Shown: one piece after another, positions 37,473-45,947 of the stretch | How the letters are laid out: each line of letters opens with the position of its first letter | How positions within the stretch are numbered: the stretch's first letter is position 1 | NCBI GenBank assembly: GCA_002300355.1 | Contig: NSGV01000001.1 | Coordinates: 992,001 to 1,056,000 of the forward strand | Direction: 5' to 3' | DNA: 64,000 bases | Origin: Streptomyces sp. TLI_235 | Lineage (GTDB): Bacteria > Actinomycetota > Actinomycetes > Streptomycetales > Streptomycetaceae | Translations under genes and position numbers: made by a program | Notes under the pieces: generated by a model | Told to the model about the DNA's origin: nothing | Seen by the model: the letters and a program-made list of their open reading frames with translations, nothing else | Databases searched by the model: none

Positions 37473-38116
37473 GCCGTGACTCCCTGGGGGTTCTTGGTGA
37501 CTGCAGGACGGGCCGTACGGGTGCTCTGCCACCAGGCGCGCAGGCCGAGCAGCACCAGCACGAAGTAGATGCTGTAGGTGAGGCCGGAGAAGGCGTAGCC
37601 GCTGTTGAAGGCGAGCGGGACACCGACGATGTCGACGGCGATCCAGGCGAACCAGAACTCGATCCAGCCGCGGGCCTGGGCGTACATCGCGGCGAGGGTG
37701 CCGACGAAGATGTAGGCGTCCGACCAGGGGCTCCAGGACAGGTCCGGGTAGGCCCGGAAGAGCAGCGCGAGGCCGACGGTGCCGGCGGCGGTGGCTCCGG
37801 CCAGGGCGGCGCGCTCCGTCCACGAGGCGAAGCGGACGGCGATCTCGCCGGTGGCGCGCCGGCCGCGCTGCCACTGCGTCCAGCCCCAGGCGGCGGTGAC
37901 GATGACGATCAGCTGCTTGCCGATCAGGCCGGGGACGTGGCCGCCGAGGTAGGCGGTGACCAGGACGGCGCCGGACAGCAGCTGGACGGGCCAGCTGAGC
38001 ACCGAGCGGCGCCAGCCGAGGGCGAGGGCGGTCAGGCCCAGCAGGTTGCCGATCATGTCGGCCCACTTCACCGGCTCGCCGAAGGCGGTGAAGGCGACCC
38101 CTGTCAGCGCGCTCAC
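37469..38116 (-). CDS. ribM: PnuC-family riboflavin transporter RibM
   Basis: The 215-residue protein has seven hydrophobic helices and the PnuC-family pattern ([52 protein letters not shown]). By sequence alone it would be called a nicotinamide-riboside transporter. Its place between ribE and ribBA, behind an FMN riboswitch, matches RibM of Corynebacterium and S. davaonensis, which imports riboflavin. The GTG overlaps the ribE stop (GTGA), and its own stop overlaps the ribBA ATG, so it is coupled on both sides. Confidence 0.85.
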   Translation of the reverse strand: MSALTGVAFTAFGEPVKWADMIGNLLGLTALALGWRRSVLSWPVQLLSGAVLVTAYLGGHVPGLIGKQLIVIVTAAWGWTQWQRGRRATGEIAVRFASWTERAALAGATAAGTVGLALLFRAYPDLSWSPWSDAYIFVGTLAAMYAQARGWIEFWFAWIAVDIVGVPLAFNSGYAFSGLTYSIYFVLVLLGLRAWWQSTRTARPAVTKNPQGVTA

Positions 38117-38775
38117 GAGGCGTCCCGGGTGAGGTGGTCGGGCAGGGTGCGGGTGTCGAGCAGGCGCTCGACGTACTTGGCGAGGACGTCCACCTCGAGG
38201 TTGACCGGGTCGCCGACGGCCTTGGTGCCGAGCGTGGTCAGGTCGAGGGTGGCGGGGATCAGCGAGACGCTGAAGGAGTCGAGGGCGGCGTCGACGACCG
38301 TCAGGCTGACGCCGTCCACGGTGATCGAGCCCTTCTCCACCAGGTAGCGGGTGATGGACTGCGGCAGCGAGAAGCGCAGCACCTCCCAGCGGGGGTTGCC
38401 GTCGGCGTCGAGGTCGCCCGGGGCGCGGGAGAGCAGCTCGCCGGTGGCGTCGACATGGCCCTGGACGAGGTGCCCGCCGAGCCGGGCGCCGAGCGCCATG
38501 GCCCGCTCCAGGTTGACCTTCGAACCGGGCTTCAGCGCGCCGAGGCTGGAGCGGTGCAGCGTCTCGGCCATCACGTCGGCGCTGAACTCTCCGGTGCCGG
38601 CCGCCAGTTCCTCGGGGCTGTCGACGACGGTCAGGCAGACGCCGTTGACCGCGATGGAGTCGCCGTGCTTCGCACCGGAACAGACCACCGGGCCGCGCAG
38701 GCGGACACGCGAGGAATCGCCGATCTCCTCGATGGAGACGACCTCGCCGAGCTCTTCGATGATGCCGGTGAACAC
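38113..38775 (-). CDS. ribE: Riboflavin synthase alpha subunit
   Basis: The 220-residue protein begins with GTG as [12 protein letters not shown], the family signature. Two homologous barrels follow, each with a lumazine site: [13 protein letters not shown] then [16 protein letters not shown] in the first, and [15 protein letters not shown] in the second. It dismutates two lumazines to riboflavin plus the pyrimidine precursor. GAGGAG lies seven bases before the GTG, and that ribosome site can pair with leader sequences (see the riboswitch entry). It is the first gene of the rib operon. Confidence 0.97.
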   Translation of the reverse strand: MFTGIIEELGEVVSIEEIGDSSRVRLRGPVVCSGAKHGDSIAVNGVCLTVVDSPEELAAGTGEFSADVMAETLHRSSLGALKPGSKVNLERAMALGARLGGHLVQGHVDATGELLSRAPGDLDADGNPRWEVLRFSLPQSITRYLVEKGSITVDGVSLTVVDAALDSFSVSLIPATLDLTTLGTKAVGDPVNLEVDVLAKYVERLLDTRTLPDHLTRDAS

Positions 38776-38953
38776 CCGGGTTCTCCTCGCGCTTAGGGGC
38801 GCGGACTCCGGGGCGGCATGGGAGATGACGCGGACAGCACGACGAGGAGCGGGGGCCCTGACCCACGGCAGCACTGCCGAGGAGAGCTCTCCTGCACCTC
38901 TTCACCGCCACGACCCGTTGCCGGGACGTGGACCTGCTCGTCCGCCGCGCACG

Positions 38954-39070
38954 CCTCCCATCCGGACTTTAACCGTCGGTCCAGGAATTTCACCTGGTCA
39001 ACCGGCCGCTGGCTGCGGACGGGTCGCGGACTGTAACCGCCGGTTCGGATTTTCACCGACCCCGGAGTGC
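38954..39070 (-). ncRNA. FMN riboswitch (RFN element)
   Basis: Read on the minus strand from about 39070, CTCCGGGGTCGGTGAAAATC, CGAACCGGCGGTTACAGTCC, CAGGTGAAATTCCTGGACCG and ACGGTTAAAGTCCGGATGGG are the conserved parts of the FMN aptamer. The leader then runs 178 nt to the ribE GTG. The ribE ribosome site (CGAGGAG, 38789-38783) is exactly complementary to two leader segments (38843-38849 and 38878-38884), so control by hiding the ribosome site is likely. FMN binding would turn off synthesis and uptake of riboflavin. Confidence 0.96.
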
Positions 39071-39236
39071 GCTGAACGTCACTACTACTGCCGTCATTCT
39101 GCCATGATCGGCGGCCCGGCAGCAGGGGGTCGGGCTGTGGTCTGTTTCACTCGGCGACCGGCCGGTCACGGGAATAGGCCGGCGGGCCCCGGCTGCGGGG
39201 CCCGGCGCGGCCTGACCGCGTGTCAACCGCGGTGCC

Positions 39237-39677
39237 TCACGGGCGGAGCAGCCGGACCTCCTCGGCATGGCGGCGCTGCTGCGCCGAGTCCCAGTCTCCG
39301 GTGCAGTGCACCGAGATCTCCGCGACGGCGCCGTCCCGGACGTCGGCGCGCATCAGTTCGCGGCAGTACCAGTGGTCGCCACCGGACTCCCAGCGCTCCT
39401 CGACCTCGATGGTGAACCCGGTCGGCGTGCGGTCGACCCGGCTGCGCGGCACGGTGCCCTGGGCCGGGTGCCCGGCCCGGCGCAGCGCGGCCACCCCGTC
39501 CGGGCCGGCGGCCTGCAGCCGCCACTGCGGCACGGTGAGGTCGCAGAACACGTCGGGCGTGAAGAGTCCCTGCGGCGGGACGCCGGTCTGCAGGAAGTCC
39601 ACCAGGAGGGCGGCGAGCCGGCGGACGGTCTCCTCGTCGGGGGCGGCGGCGGTCGTGGTGGTGGTCGTGGTGGTCAT
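39237..39677 (-). CDS. NTF2-like hypothetical protein with poly-Thr start
   Basis: The protein has 146 residues from ATG 39677, with GAGGAGGAC upstream. Residues 2-9 are eight Thr codons in a row. The rest resembles a SnoaL/NTF2-like cone: LLVDFLQTGVPPQGLFTPDV, FTIEVEERWESGGDHWYCRE, ISVHCTGDWDSAQ. No catalytic residues are certain. The gene lies 87 bp behind the frameshifted ATPase gene on the same strand, so it may have been its partner. A membrane or signal segment is absent. Function is unknown. Confidence 0.65.
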   Translation of the reverse strand: MTTTTTTTTAAAPDEETVRRLAALLVDFLQTGVPPQGLFTPDVFCDLTVPQWRLQAAGPDGVAALRRAGHPAQGTVPRSRVDRTPTGFTIEVEERWESGGDHWYCRELMRADVRDGAVAEISVHCTGDWDSAQQRRHAEEVRLLRP

Positions 39678-39764
39678 GGCGTCCTCCTCGGGCTGCTTCT
39701 GCCCTTGGGGCGTGAGACCGGACGGCACGATGTGCGGTCCGGTCTCACGCCCGGCCACCCGCGC

Positions 39765-41015
39765 TCACAGCCGCCATGGCGGGGCCTGCTCCGGCCGGTA
39801 CTCGCAGAAGGTGCCGGTGCGGACGGCGGCCGCCAGGTGCAGGCCGAGTTCGGGATGCACCGAGCCGATCCGGGCCACGGCCGCCCTGATCCGCGCGGTG
39901 ACGGCCGTCCGCGCCCGTTCCGCCGCCGAGCCGGTGCGCCGCACCCGGCCGCCCAGCCCGTACGCCGCCGACAGTTGGCCGAGCAGCGCGTCCTGTTCGA
40001 CGGCGAGCCGGGCGGAGCGCTCGGCGTCCCCGGCGGCGTCCGCCTCCTCGGCCTCGGCGGCCAGTTCACGGAGCCGGCGGCGGTAGGCGGCTCGGGCCGT
40101 GGCGTCGACCAACTCGCCGGTGTCGGCGGGCCGGTGGAGCCCCTGTGCCGAGCCCGCGGGCGGGCCGACGAGCGGGCCTACTGCGGTGGCGAGGTCGAGC
40201 GCCGGGACGGGCCTGCCGGGACGGGCGAGCAGCACCGCGAGGTCGCACAGGCCCTTGCTGTCCGGCAGCCCGGCCTCACGGCCCGCGTAGCGCAGCAGCC
40301 AGCGGCCGCCGTCGAAGCGGAACACGGCGGGGTCGTCGTCGCCGTCCGGCGCCCCTGGCCGCCGGGGTGGCCGGGGTGCAGGGGCGGGTGCAGGGGCGGG
40401 AGTTCGGCCCGTTCGGCGTCGCGGCCGGCCCACGAGGTGTCGTCGTCGCGGGCGGTGGCCAGCAGCAGCGGTGCGGTGCGGGCGGTGGCGGCGAGTTCGA
40501 GCAGCAGGCGGAGCGAGGAGGGGTCGGCGGCGTGCAGGTCGTCGAGGACGAGCAGCAGGCGGAGCGAGGAGGGGTCGGCGGCGTGCAGGTCGTCGAGGAC
40601 GAGCAGCAGCGGCGTGCCGGCGGCGGCCGTCCGCAGCAGATCGGCGGTGTCGGCGGTCGGGCGCAGCCGGGCGCCTTCCGGATCGGGGGCGCGGAGCAGG
40701 CGGGCGGTGCGTCCTTCGGTGAGGGCCCGCAGCGGCGGCGAGCCGCGGACGAGCCGGGCGCAGCCGGGGTCCGTGGCGGCGAGGTCGCGCAGCAGCCGGG
40801 CCCAGGGGGCGGAAGGGGCTGCCGGAGGCCTCCGGCGGGCACCAGGCCCAGAGGGTGCGGAAGTCGGCGGCGCGGCTGTCGGCCTCTTCGGCGGTCCGGG
40901 TCTTTCCGGCGCCGGCGGGGCCGGTGAGGGCGAGCAGCCCGCCGTGTCCGTGCCGGGCCCGCGCGGCGATCGCCGCCAGGAGTGGCTCGCGGCCGACGAA
41001 CGGCAAGCTCCCCAT
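39765..41015 (-). pseudogene. Frameshifted AAA/LuxR-type ATPase gene
   Basis: ATG 41015 (GGAGG upstream) opens an ATPase: FVGREPLLAAIAARARHG, then Walker A LTGPAGAGKTRTAEE. Near 40810-40822 the frame must shift to keep ARLLRDLAATDPGCARLVRG and the Walker B strand LLLVLDDLHAADPSSLR, and near 40355-40372 it must shift back for VFRFDGGRWLLRYAGREAG and the helical C-terminus. The Walker B segment is also duplicated in tandem (51 bp). Relatives are large Streptomyces ATP-binding regulators with a winged-helix-like tail. Either the gene is dead or the sequence has two indel errors. Confidence 0.75.
40499..40609 (-). repeat. 51-bp tandem duplication of the Walker B segment
   Basis: Units 40499-40549 and 40550-40600 are identical over 51 bp, followed by nine bases of a third unit. 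On the minus strand each unit codes LLLVLDDLHAADPSSLR (17 residues), so the duplication is in frame and inserts a second Walker B strand into the ATPase. Confidence 0.95.
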
Positions 41016-41262
41016 CCGTCCCGTCCTCCGTCCCGACCGGGCGCCCCGAGGGATCGCCTCGGCGCTCGCCTCCATGCTTCTCCGATGGGTGTGCCCGTGC
41101 GCGGCGGCCCGCTCGCCCTGGTGCAGGGATTGCGGCCGATGAGCCGCTTCGGCGCAGGATTTCCGGCGGCGGCCGGGAAATCCACCGGTTCCGACCTCTG
41201 GCCAGGGGGTGCGACGGTACGGAATGATCCCGCAGCAACCCTCGACCCGTTCTGGAGGAACC

Positions 41263-42327
41263 GTGCCCCGTTCCGTCCGTGTGCCCCGTCTCGCCGCGAC
41301 CACGGCCGCCGCGACCGCCGTCCTCGCCGCGGTGGCGGGCGTCGGTGCCGTGCCCGCTGCCGCCAAGCCCGCTCCGGCCGCCGCCGGTCCGGTCGGCCAG
41401 GTCTTCATGGTCAATCCGGTGCAGTCCTCGGGTGACGAAGCCCTGGCGGACGCCAAGGACGCCGCCTCGGCCGTGCCCGCCTCTGCGTATGCCCAGGTCG
41501 CCCTGCGGAACCTGGACGGCAGCGGCTACCTGTCCGGCCGCTGGGCGGTGGTCCGCTCGGAGACCGGGGCGCCCGCGTTCTCGGCCGCCGGGGACTTCCG
41601 GTACACCCGGGACTCCGACCGGTTCGAGCAGGTGATGGCGTACTTCTGGGTCGACGAGGCGCAGGAGTACCTGCAGAGCCTGGGCTTCGGCAGCGAGCTG
41701 CCGGGAGCGAACGCCCGGCCGCAGCCGGTGCGGATCAACCAGTGGGGTTCGGACAACTCCTTCTTCACCGACAAGAAGGACGAGATCCGCTTCGGCAAGG
41801 GCGGCGTCGACGACGCGGAGGACGCCGAGGTGATCGTCCACGAGTACGGGCACGCGGTGCACGAGGCGCAGGTGCCCGGATTCGGCTCCTCCCCGGAGGC
41901 GGGGGCGATCGGCGAGGCCTTCGGCGACTACTTGGCGGTGGCGGTCGGCGCGGCGGCCGACGCCAAGTACGGCTGGGCGGCGCGCACCCCGGAGCCCTGC
42001 GTGGCGGACTGGGACTCCACCGGCTACACCCCGGGCCCGGTGCACTGCCTGCGGCGGCTGGACACCGGCAAGGTGTACGGCGACAAGGTCGGCGAGGTGC
42101 ACGCCGACGGCGAGATCTGGTCGCAGGCGCTGTACGACATCCGGAAGGCGCTCGGCGCCCGCGTGGCCGACCGGATCATCGTGAACGCCCAGTTCTCCTT
42201 CGCCCCGGACACCTCCTTCTCGGCCGCCGCCCTGGCGACCGTGGACACCGCGCGCCGGATGTACGGCGCGAGCGCGGCCGAGTCCGTCCGCCAGGCGTTC
42301 GCGGCACGGCAGATCCCGGGCCTCTGA
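41263..42327 (+). CDS. Secreted HExxH metallopeptidase, M36-like
   Basis: The GTG at 41263 with GGAGGAA upstream gives 354 residues. A signal peptide (1-36, AAA-K) is followed by a propeptide-like region, then the zinc site His193-Glu194-Tyr-Gly-His197 (VIVHEYGHAVHEAQ) and the third ligand Glu218 in GAIGEAFGDYLAVA, the spacing of gluzincins such as fungalysin (M36). Two Cys (EPCVADW, VHCLRRL) may form a disulfide. IWSQALYDIRKALG matches the M36/M4 end domain. It probably digests external protein. It is short for M36, so the inhibitory FTP domain is missing. Confidence 0.8.
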   Translation: MPRSVRVPRLAATTAAATAVLAAVAGVGAVPAAAKPAPAAAGPVGQVFMVNPVQSSGDEALADAKDAASAVPASAYAQVALRNLDGSGYLSGRWAVVRSETGAPAFSAAGDFRYTRDSDRFEQVMAYFWVDEAQEYLQSLGFGSELPGANARPQPVRINQWGSDNSFFTDKKDEIRFGKGGVDDAEDAEVIVHEYGHAVHEAQVPGFGSSPEAGAIGEAFGDYLAVAVGAAADAKYGWAARTPEPCVADWDSTGYTPGPVHCLRRLDTGKVYGDKVGEVHADGEIWSQALYDIRKALGARVADRIIVNAQFSFAPDTSFSAAALATVDTARRMYGASAAESVRQAFAARQIPGL

Positions 42328-42387
42328 GCCGGCACCGTCCCGACGAACCAGGCGTCCGCCGGCGCCGTCCCCACGAACCCCGCGCCC
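42328..42387. repeat. Two imperfect 30-bp direct repeats after the peptidase gene
   Basis: GCCGGCACCGTCCCGACGAA (42328) and GCCGGCGCCGTCCCCACGAA (42358) begin two 30-bp units just behind the peptidase stop. No coding role is evident. A GC-rich hairpin region follows before cutA. Confidence 0.6.
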
Positions 42388-42448
42388 ACCGGCCCGGCCG
42401 TCCGCCGCGGCGGGGCCGGCGGGGGCGGCCCCGCGTAGGCTCGGCGGT

Positions 42449-42772
42449 ATGACGAAGCGTGACGTCCTCGTGGTGACCACCACCCATGACGCGGAGGAGA
42501 AGGCCCGCGTCCTGGCCGCACTCGTGGTGCGGGAGCGGCTGGCCGCCTGCGCCCAGGTGTATCCGATCGGCTCGGTGTACTGGTGGGACGGCGAGGTGCA
42601 GTCGGCCCCCGAGTGGCGGATCGACTTCAAGACTCGGGCCGACCTGGCGGACCGGCTCACCGCCTTCCTCCGCGCTCACCACGACTACGAGACGCCGGAG
42701 GTGGTGGCCGTGCCGGTGGTGGCGGGCTCGGACGCGTACCTGGACTGGGTGGCCGCGGAGACCGCGCCGTGA
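42449..42772 (+). CDS. cutA: Divalent-cation tolerance protein CutA
   Basis: The 107-residue protein has the CutA1 ferredoxin-like fold: VVTTTHDAEEKARVLAALVV, ERLAACAQVYPIGSVYWWDG, WRIDFKTRADLADRLTAFLR, HHDYETPEVVAVPVVAGSDA. The Cys in AACAQ and the Trp pair YWWDG are conserved. CutA forms trimers and was named for copper tolerance in E. coli; its biochemical role is still unclear. Length is normal. It is a single gene between the metallopeptidase and a RibD_C-type reductase. Confidence 0.95.
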   Translation: MTKRDVLVVTTTHDAEEKARVLAALVVRERLAACAQVYPIGSVYWWDGEVQSAPEWRIDFKTRADLADRLTAFLRAHHDYETPEVVAVPVVAGSDAYLDWVAAETAP

Positions 42773-42871
42773 GACCGGCCGCCTGACACGCCGCCACCGC
42801 GATTGCCCGGCCGGAGCGGGGCCGCATGCCAGCATGGGGCGGTCCTGGCGTGCGGAGCCGAGGGGTGCGCA

Positions 42872-43441
42872 ATGCGGAAGATCGTCCTGATGATGTCGGT
42901 GTCCATGGACGGCTACTTCGAGCGGCCGGACCGGCGGATCGACTGGCACCTGGTCGACGAGGAACTGCACCAGTACATGAACGACGTGCTGCGGCGAATG
43001 AGCGGCTTCCTGGGCGGCCGGGTAACGCACGAGCTGATGGCCGCCTACTGGCCGACCGCGGACGCCGACCCGGCCAACGCCGGGCCGGTCGCCGAGTTCG
43101 CCGGAATCTGGCGGTCCATGCCGAAGATCGTCTTCTCCCGCACCCTGGAGCACGCCGACTGGAACACCGAGATCCGGCGGGAGGTCGTCCCGGCCGAGAT
43201 CGAGCAACTCAAGGCGCAGCCCGGCGGGGACCTCGCGCTCGGCGGCGCGGACCTCGCCGCGACCTTCCTGAAGCACGACCTCGTGGACGAGTACCACATC
43301 CTCGTCCACCCGGTGCTGATCGGCCGGGGCAAGCCGCTCTTCCCCGCCGCCGAGGCGGACCGGCCGCTGCGGTTGATGGAGACCCGCACCTTCGGCAACG
43401 GCGTCGTCCTGCTGCACTACGGGCGGCCCGCGGCCTGCTGA
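42872..43441 (+). CDS. Dihydrofolate-reductase/RibD_C family protein
   Basis: The protein has 189 residues from ATG 42872 (GAGGGG upstream). It opens KIVLMMSVSMDGYFERPDRR, continues with LGGRVTHELMAAYWP and ends with ALGGADLAATFLKHDLVDEY and HPVLIGRGKPLFP, the NADPH-binding pattern of the RibD C-terminal/DHFR-like family. These proteins are not true DHFRs; substrates are mostly unknown. A frameshifted relative lies at 54050. It follows cutA by 99 bp and is convergent with a DUF397 gene. Confidence 0.92.
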   Translation: MRKIVLMMSVSMDGYFERPDRRIDWHLVDEELHQYMNDVLRRMSGFLGGRVTHELMAAYWPTADADPANAGPVAEFAGIWRSMPKIVFSRTLEHADWNTEIRREVVPAEIEQLKAQPGGDLALGGADLAATFLKHDLVDEYHILVHPVLIGRGKPLFPAAEADRPLRLMETRTFGNGVVLLHYGRPAAC

Positions 43442-43487
43442 GCGTCCCGTCCGTTCCGCGGGCCGGGCAGGGCGGCAGCGGGCACGG

Positions 43488-43697
43488 TCACGCGAAGCGG
43501 CCCGATCTGACCGCGTCGACGAACGCCTGCCAGGCCGCGGCGGTGAACACCAGCGCCGGCCCCGCCGGATCCTTGCTGTCCCGCACCGGCACGAGGCCGT
43601 CGAAGCCGTCGGCGACCTCGACGCAGTCACCGCCCGTACCTCCGCTGAACGTCGACTTCCGCCAGATCGCGGCCGACAGATCGGGTGTGTTGCTCAC
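43488..43697 (-). CDS. DUF397 protein
   Basis: The protein has 69 residues from GTG 43697, whose GTGA overlaps the stop of the XRE gene. AIWRKSTFSGGTGGDCVEVA and VRDSKDPAGPALVFTAAAWQ are the two DUF397 signatures. DUF397 proteins are small and usually lie directly behind XRE/DUF5753 regulators of the WhiJ type, whose activity they are thought to antagonise. Coupled translation with that regulator fits this. Confidence 0.95.
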   Translation of the reverse strand: MSNTPDLSAAIWRKSTFSGGTGGDCVEVADGFDGLVPVRDSKDPAGPALVFTAAAWQAFVDAVRSGRFA

Positions 43698-44524
43698 GCT
43701 TCGTACCCCTTCTCGATCGCCGCTTCGATCATGGCCAGCGACGCACTCGGCGGCAGGGCGTCGGCCTGGAGGTGATCGTACGCCAAGACACACAGCGCCA
43801 GATCGCTCGAATTGTCGATGACCTGGCCGAAGTTCGGGCCTTCGACGTATGCGACGTCGGGCCCCTCGGCGAACGACAGCAGGGTGAGCGGCCCTTCCAC
43901 CGAGGTGTGCTCGCCGCTGGCGAAAGGCAGGACCTGGACGACCACCCGGGGGTGCAGCGCGCACTCGACCAACCGGAGCATCTGTTGCCTCATCACCTCC
44001 GGTCCGCCCACCGGTCGGCGCAGAACGGCTTCGTCGAGGATCACCCAGAGGTAGGGCCGGTCGGGGCCGTCCAGGATGGTCTGGCGGCCGAGCCGTGCGG
44101 CGACGCCCTCCTCGACCCGTTCGTCGCTCTCGCCGACCAGGCCCTTGCGCAGCAGGGCCCGCGCGTACTCCTCGGTCTGCAGGAGTCCCGGCACGGTCTG
44201 GGCCTGGTACTTGCGGATCGAGGTGGCGGTCGCCTCCAGCTCGACGAAGCCGCGGAACCACGGCGGGAACACCGCCCGGTTCAACAGCGGCCAGATGCGG
44301 GCCAGGGCGCCGTCGGTGCCGAGGGCCGCGTCGCAGCGTTCGGTGAACTCCCGGGACGGCTTGCGGCGGGCGGTCTCGATCAACCCCACGAGAGAGCCGG
44401 TGTAGTTGATGACCTCGCCGAGCCGGTCCTGGGTGAGTCCGGCGGCCTCCCGGAAGCGGCGGAGTTCCGCGCCGAAGAAGCCGAGCACGGACGACGAAGG
44501 GTCCAGGTCACGTGTCGAAGCCAT
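43694..44524 (-). CDS. WhiJ-like XRE regulator with DUF5753
   Basis: The 276-residue protein has a helix-turn-helix (LRRFREAAGLTQDRLGEVIN; YTGSLVGLIETARRKPS, residues 21-60) and a DUF5753 domain (about 95-270) with KYQAQTVPGLLQTEEYARAL and the VLPFASGEHTSVEGPLTLLSF strand. In Streptomyces such WhiJ/AbaA-type regulators affect development and antibiotic production. Its stop overlaps the DUF397 start. A divergent anti-sigma-like ATPase gene begins 127 bp away, which completes the usual three-gene set. Confidence 0.93.
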   Translation of the reverse strand: MASTRDLDPSSSVLGFFGAELRRFREAAGLTQDRLGEVINYTGSLVGLIETARRKPSREFTERCDAALGTDGALARIWPLLNRAVFPPWFRGFVELEATATSIRKYQAQTVPGLLQTEEYARALLRKGLVGESDERVEEGVAARLGRQTILDGPDRPYLWVILDEAVLRRPVGGPEVMRQQMLRLVECALHPRVVVQVLPFASGEHTSVEGPLTLLSFAEGPDVAYVEGPNFGQVIDNSSDLALCVLAYDHLQADALPPSASLAMIEAAIEKGYEA

Positions 44525-44651
44525 CGGCGTCCTCCCCCGGCCTACAGCGCCCGTTGTTGAGCGCCGAGCACTACCGAGCGTATCGCCGCAGGACGAATCT
44601 TGTGACGGACAGGCGCAGATCGCGCCGGCCCGTGACCGCTGGAGTGACCTG

Positions 44652-45155
44652 ATGTACGACGTCCCCGCCCGCCCCGCCGCCGAGCGGCCGCCGTTTGCGA
44701 CGACGGGCGGGGCGGACGGGTTCGGCGGGCGGCTCGAGTTCTGGCTGCCGAGACGTCGGGCCTCGGTGCGGGAGGCGCGGCGGCGGCTGCGCGATCTGAT
44801 GGCGGTCTGCGAGCCGTGGGACGCCCGTACCGCCGGGCACTTCACCGAGGACGGCTGCCTGGTGCTGTCCGAACTCGCCACCAACGCGGTGGTGCACGCC
44901 CGCGGCCGCGGCGACCGGGTGCACATCCGTCTGCGCTACGGCGTTCCGGGCCTGCTGGTGGAGGTGTCCGACCCGGACGGCGGCCACGGGCCAACCGAGG
45001 CGGCCCGGATCGCGGAGGAATTCCCCGAGGGCGGGCGCGGGTTGGCGATGGTCGACGCGCTGGCGGCGGACTGGGGCTGGCTGCCGGGCGCGGCCGGGGC
45101 GGGCAAGACGGTGTGGGCGTTGGTCGCACCGGCGGGCGGCGCGACCGCGCGCTGA
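44652..45155 (+). CDS. RsbW-like ATP-binding anti-sigma-type protein
   Basis: The protein has 167 residues from ATG 44652. The GHKL fold shows the N box CLVLSELATNAVVHARGRGD and the G1/G2 boxes VEVSDPDGGHGPTEA and GGRGLAMVDALAADWG. This is the HATPase_c_2 type found in serine-kinase anti-sigma factors, many of which in Streptomyces lie beside XRE/DUF397 pairs. The target sigma or anti-sigma antagonist is unknown. It is divergent from the WhiJ-like gene with 127 bp between starts. Confidence 0.9.
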   Translation: MYDVPARPAAERPPFATTGGADGFGGRLEFWLPRRRASVREARRRLRDLMAVCEPWDARTAGHFTEDGCLVLSELATNAVVHARGRGDRVHIRLRYGVPGLLVEVSDPDGGHGPTEAARIAEEFPEGGRGLAMVDALAADWGWLPGAAGAGKTVWALVAPAGGATAR

Positions 45156-45262
45156 CCCGCCTGCTGGACGCTCCACCGCGGCGGGACGGCGCCGTCCGGG
45201 GTGGCAGCCCGCGCGGGAAATGCCGTTCCGTGGCGGGCGGTGCTCGGCTAGATTTCCGGCAT

Positions 45263-45928
45263 GTGATCACACAGCCCGCGGCGACCGGCCGCCTCTTCGA
45301 CGCCCTGCAGTCCTCCGCCGTGCGGGAGGTGGCCGAGCTGCGGGAGGTGTACGAGCAGCCCGGTGACCACGCCCGCCGCAAGCAGGTGGACCGGATCCAT
45401 GACGTGGCCCGGGAGTTGATCGGCTGCTCGTCCCTGGTGATGGTGGCGAGCGCGGACGCGGACGGCCGCTGCGACGTGTCGCCGCGCGGCGGCCCGGCCG
45501 GGTTCGTGGCGGTGCTGGACGACCGGACGCTCGCGATCCCCGACGCCACCGGCAACAAGCGCCTGGACAGCCTGCAGAACATCGTGCAGACCGGGCGGGT
45601 GGGCCTGCTCTTCGTGGTGCCCGGCCGGGAGACCACGCTCCGCGTCAACGGCCGGGCCTGCGTCAGCACCGACGAACGGCTGCTGACGCAGTTGACCGCG
45701 GTCGGCAAGCCGCCGCGCAGCGCCATCGTGGTCGAGGTGGACGAGGTGTACGGCCACTGCCCGAAGGCCTTCCTGCGCAGCTTCGCGTGGAAGCCCGAGC
45801 AGTGGCTCGCCAAGGACGCCCAGCCGACCTCCGCCCAGGTCACCCTCTCCCACCTGCGGGACCCGGAGCTGACGATCGAACAGATCGAGCAGGCCGAGCG
45901 GGACGCACTCCTGTACCGCTACGAGTGA
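45263..45928 (+). CDS. PPOX-class flavoprotein (pyridoxamine-phosphate-oxidase-like)
   Basis: The protein has 221 residues from GTG 45263. The split-barrel motif SLVMVASADADGRCDVSPRG is followed by LAIPDATGNKRLDSLQNIVQ and GLLFVVPGRETTLRVNGRAC, typical of the MSMEG_1061-type FMN-dependent PPOX family. CPKAFLRSFAWKPEQW near the end is also a hallmark. Such enzymes reduce small substrates with FMN or F420; this branch has unknown substrate. It is a single gene, convergent to the S51 peptidase-like gene 19 bp away. Confidence 0.9.
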   Translation: MITQPAATGRLFDALQSSAVREVAELREVYEQPGDHARRKQVDRIHDVARELIGCSSLVMVASADADGRCDVSPRGGPAGFVAVLDDRTLAIPDATGNKRLDSLQNIVQTGRVGLLFVVPGRETTLRVNGRACVSTDERLLTQLTAVGKPPRSAIVVEVDEVYGHCPKAFLRSFAWKPEQWLAKDAQPTSAQVTLSHLRDPELTIEQIEQAERDALLYRYE

Positions 45929-45947
45929 ACGCGCGGCCGCGGCCGGG

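Noticed and set aside
37469-38116. Nicotinamide riboside transporter PnuC
   Set aside because: The family fits, but the place in the FMN-riboswitch rib operon between ribE and ribBA matches RibM riboflavin transporters better.
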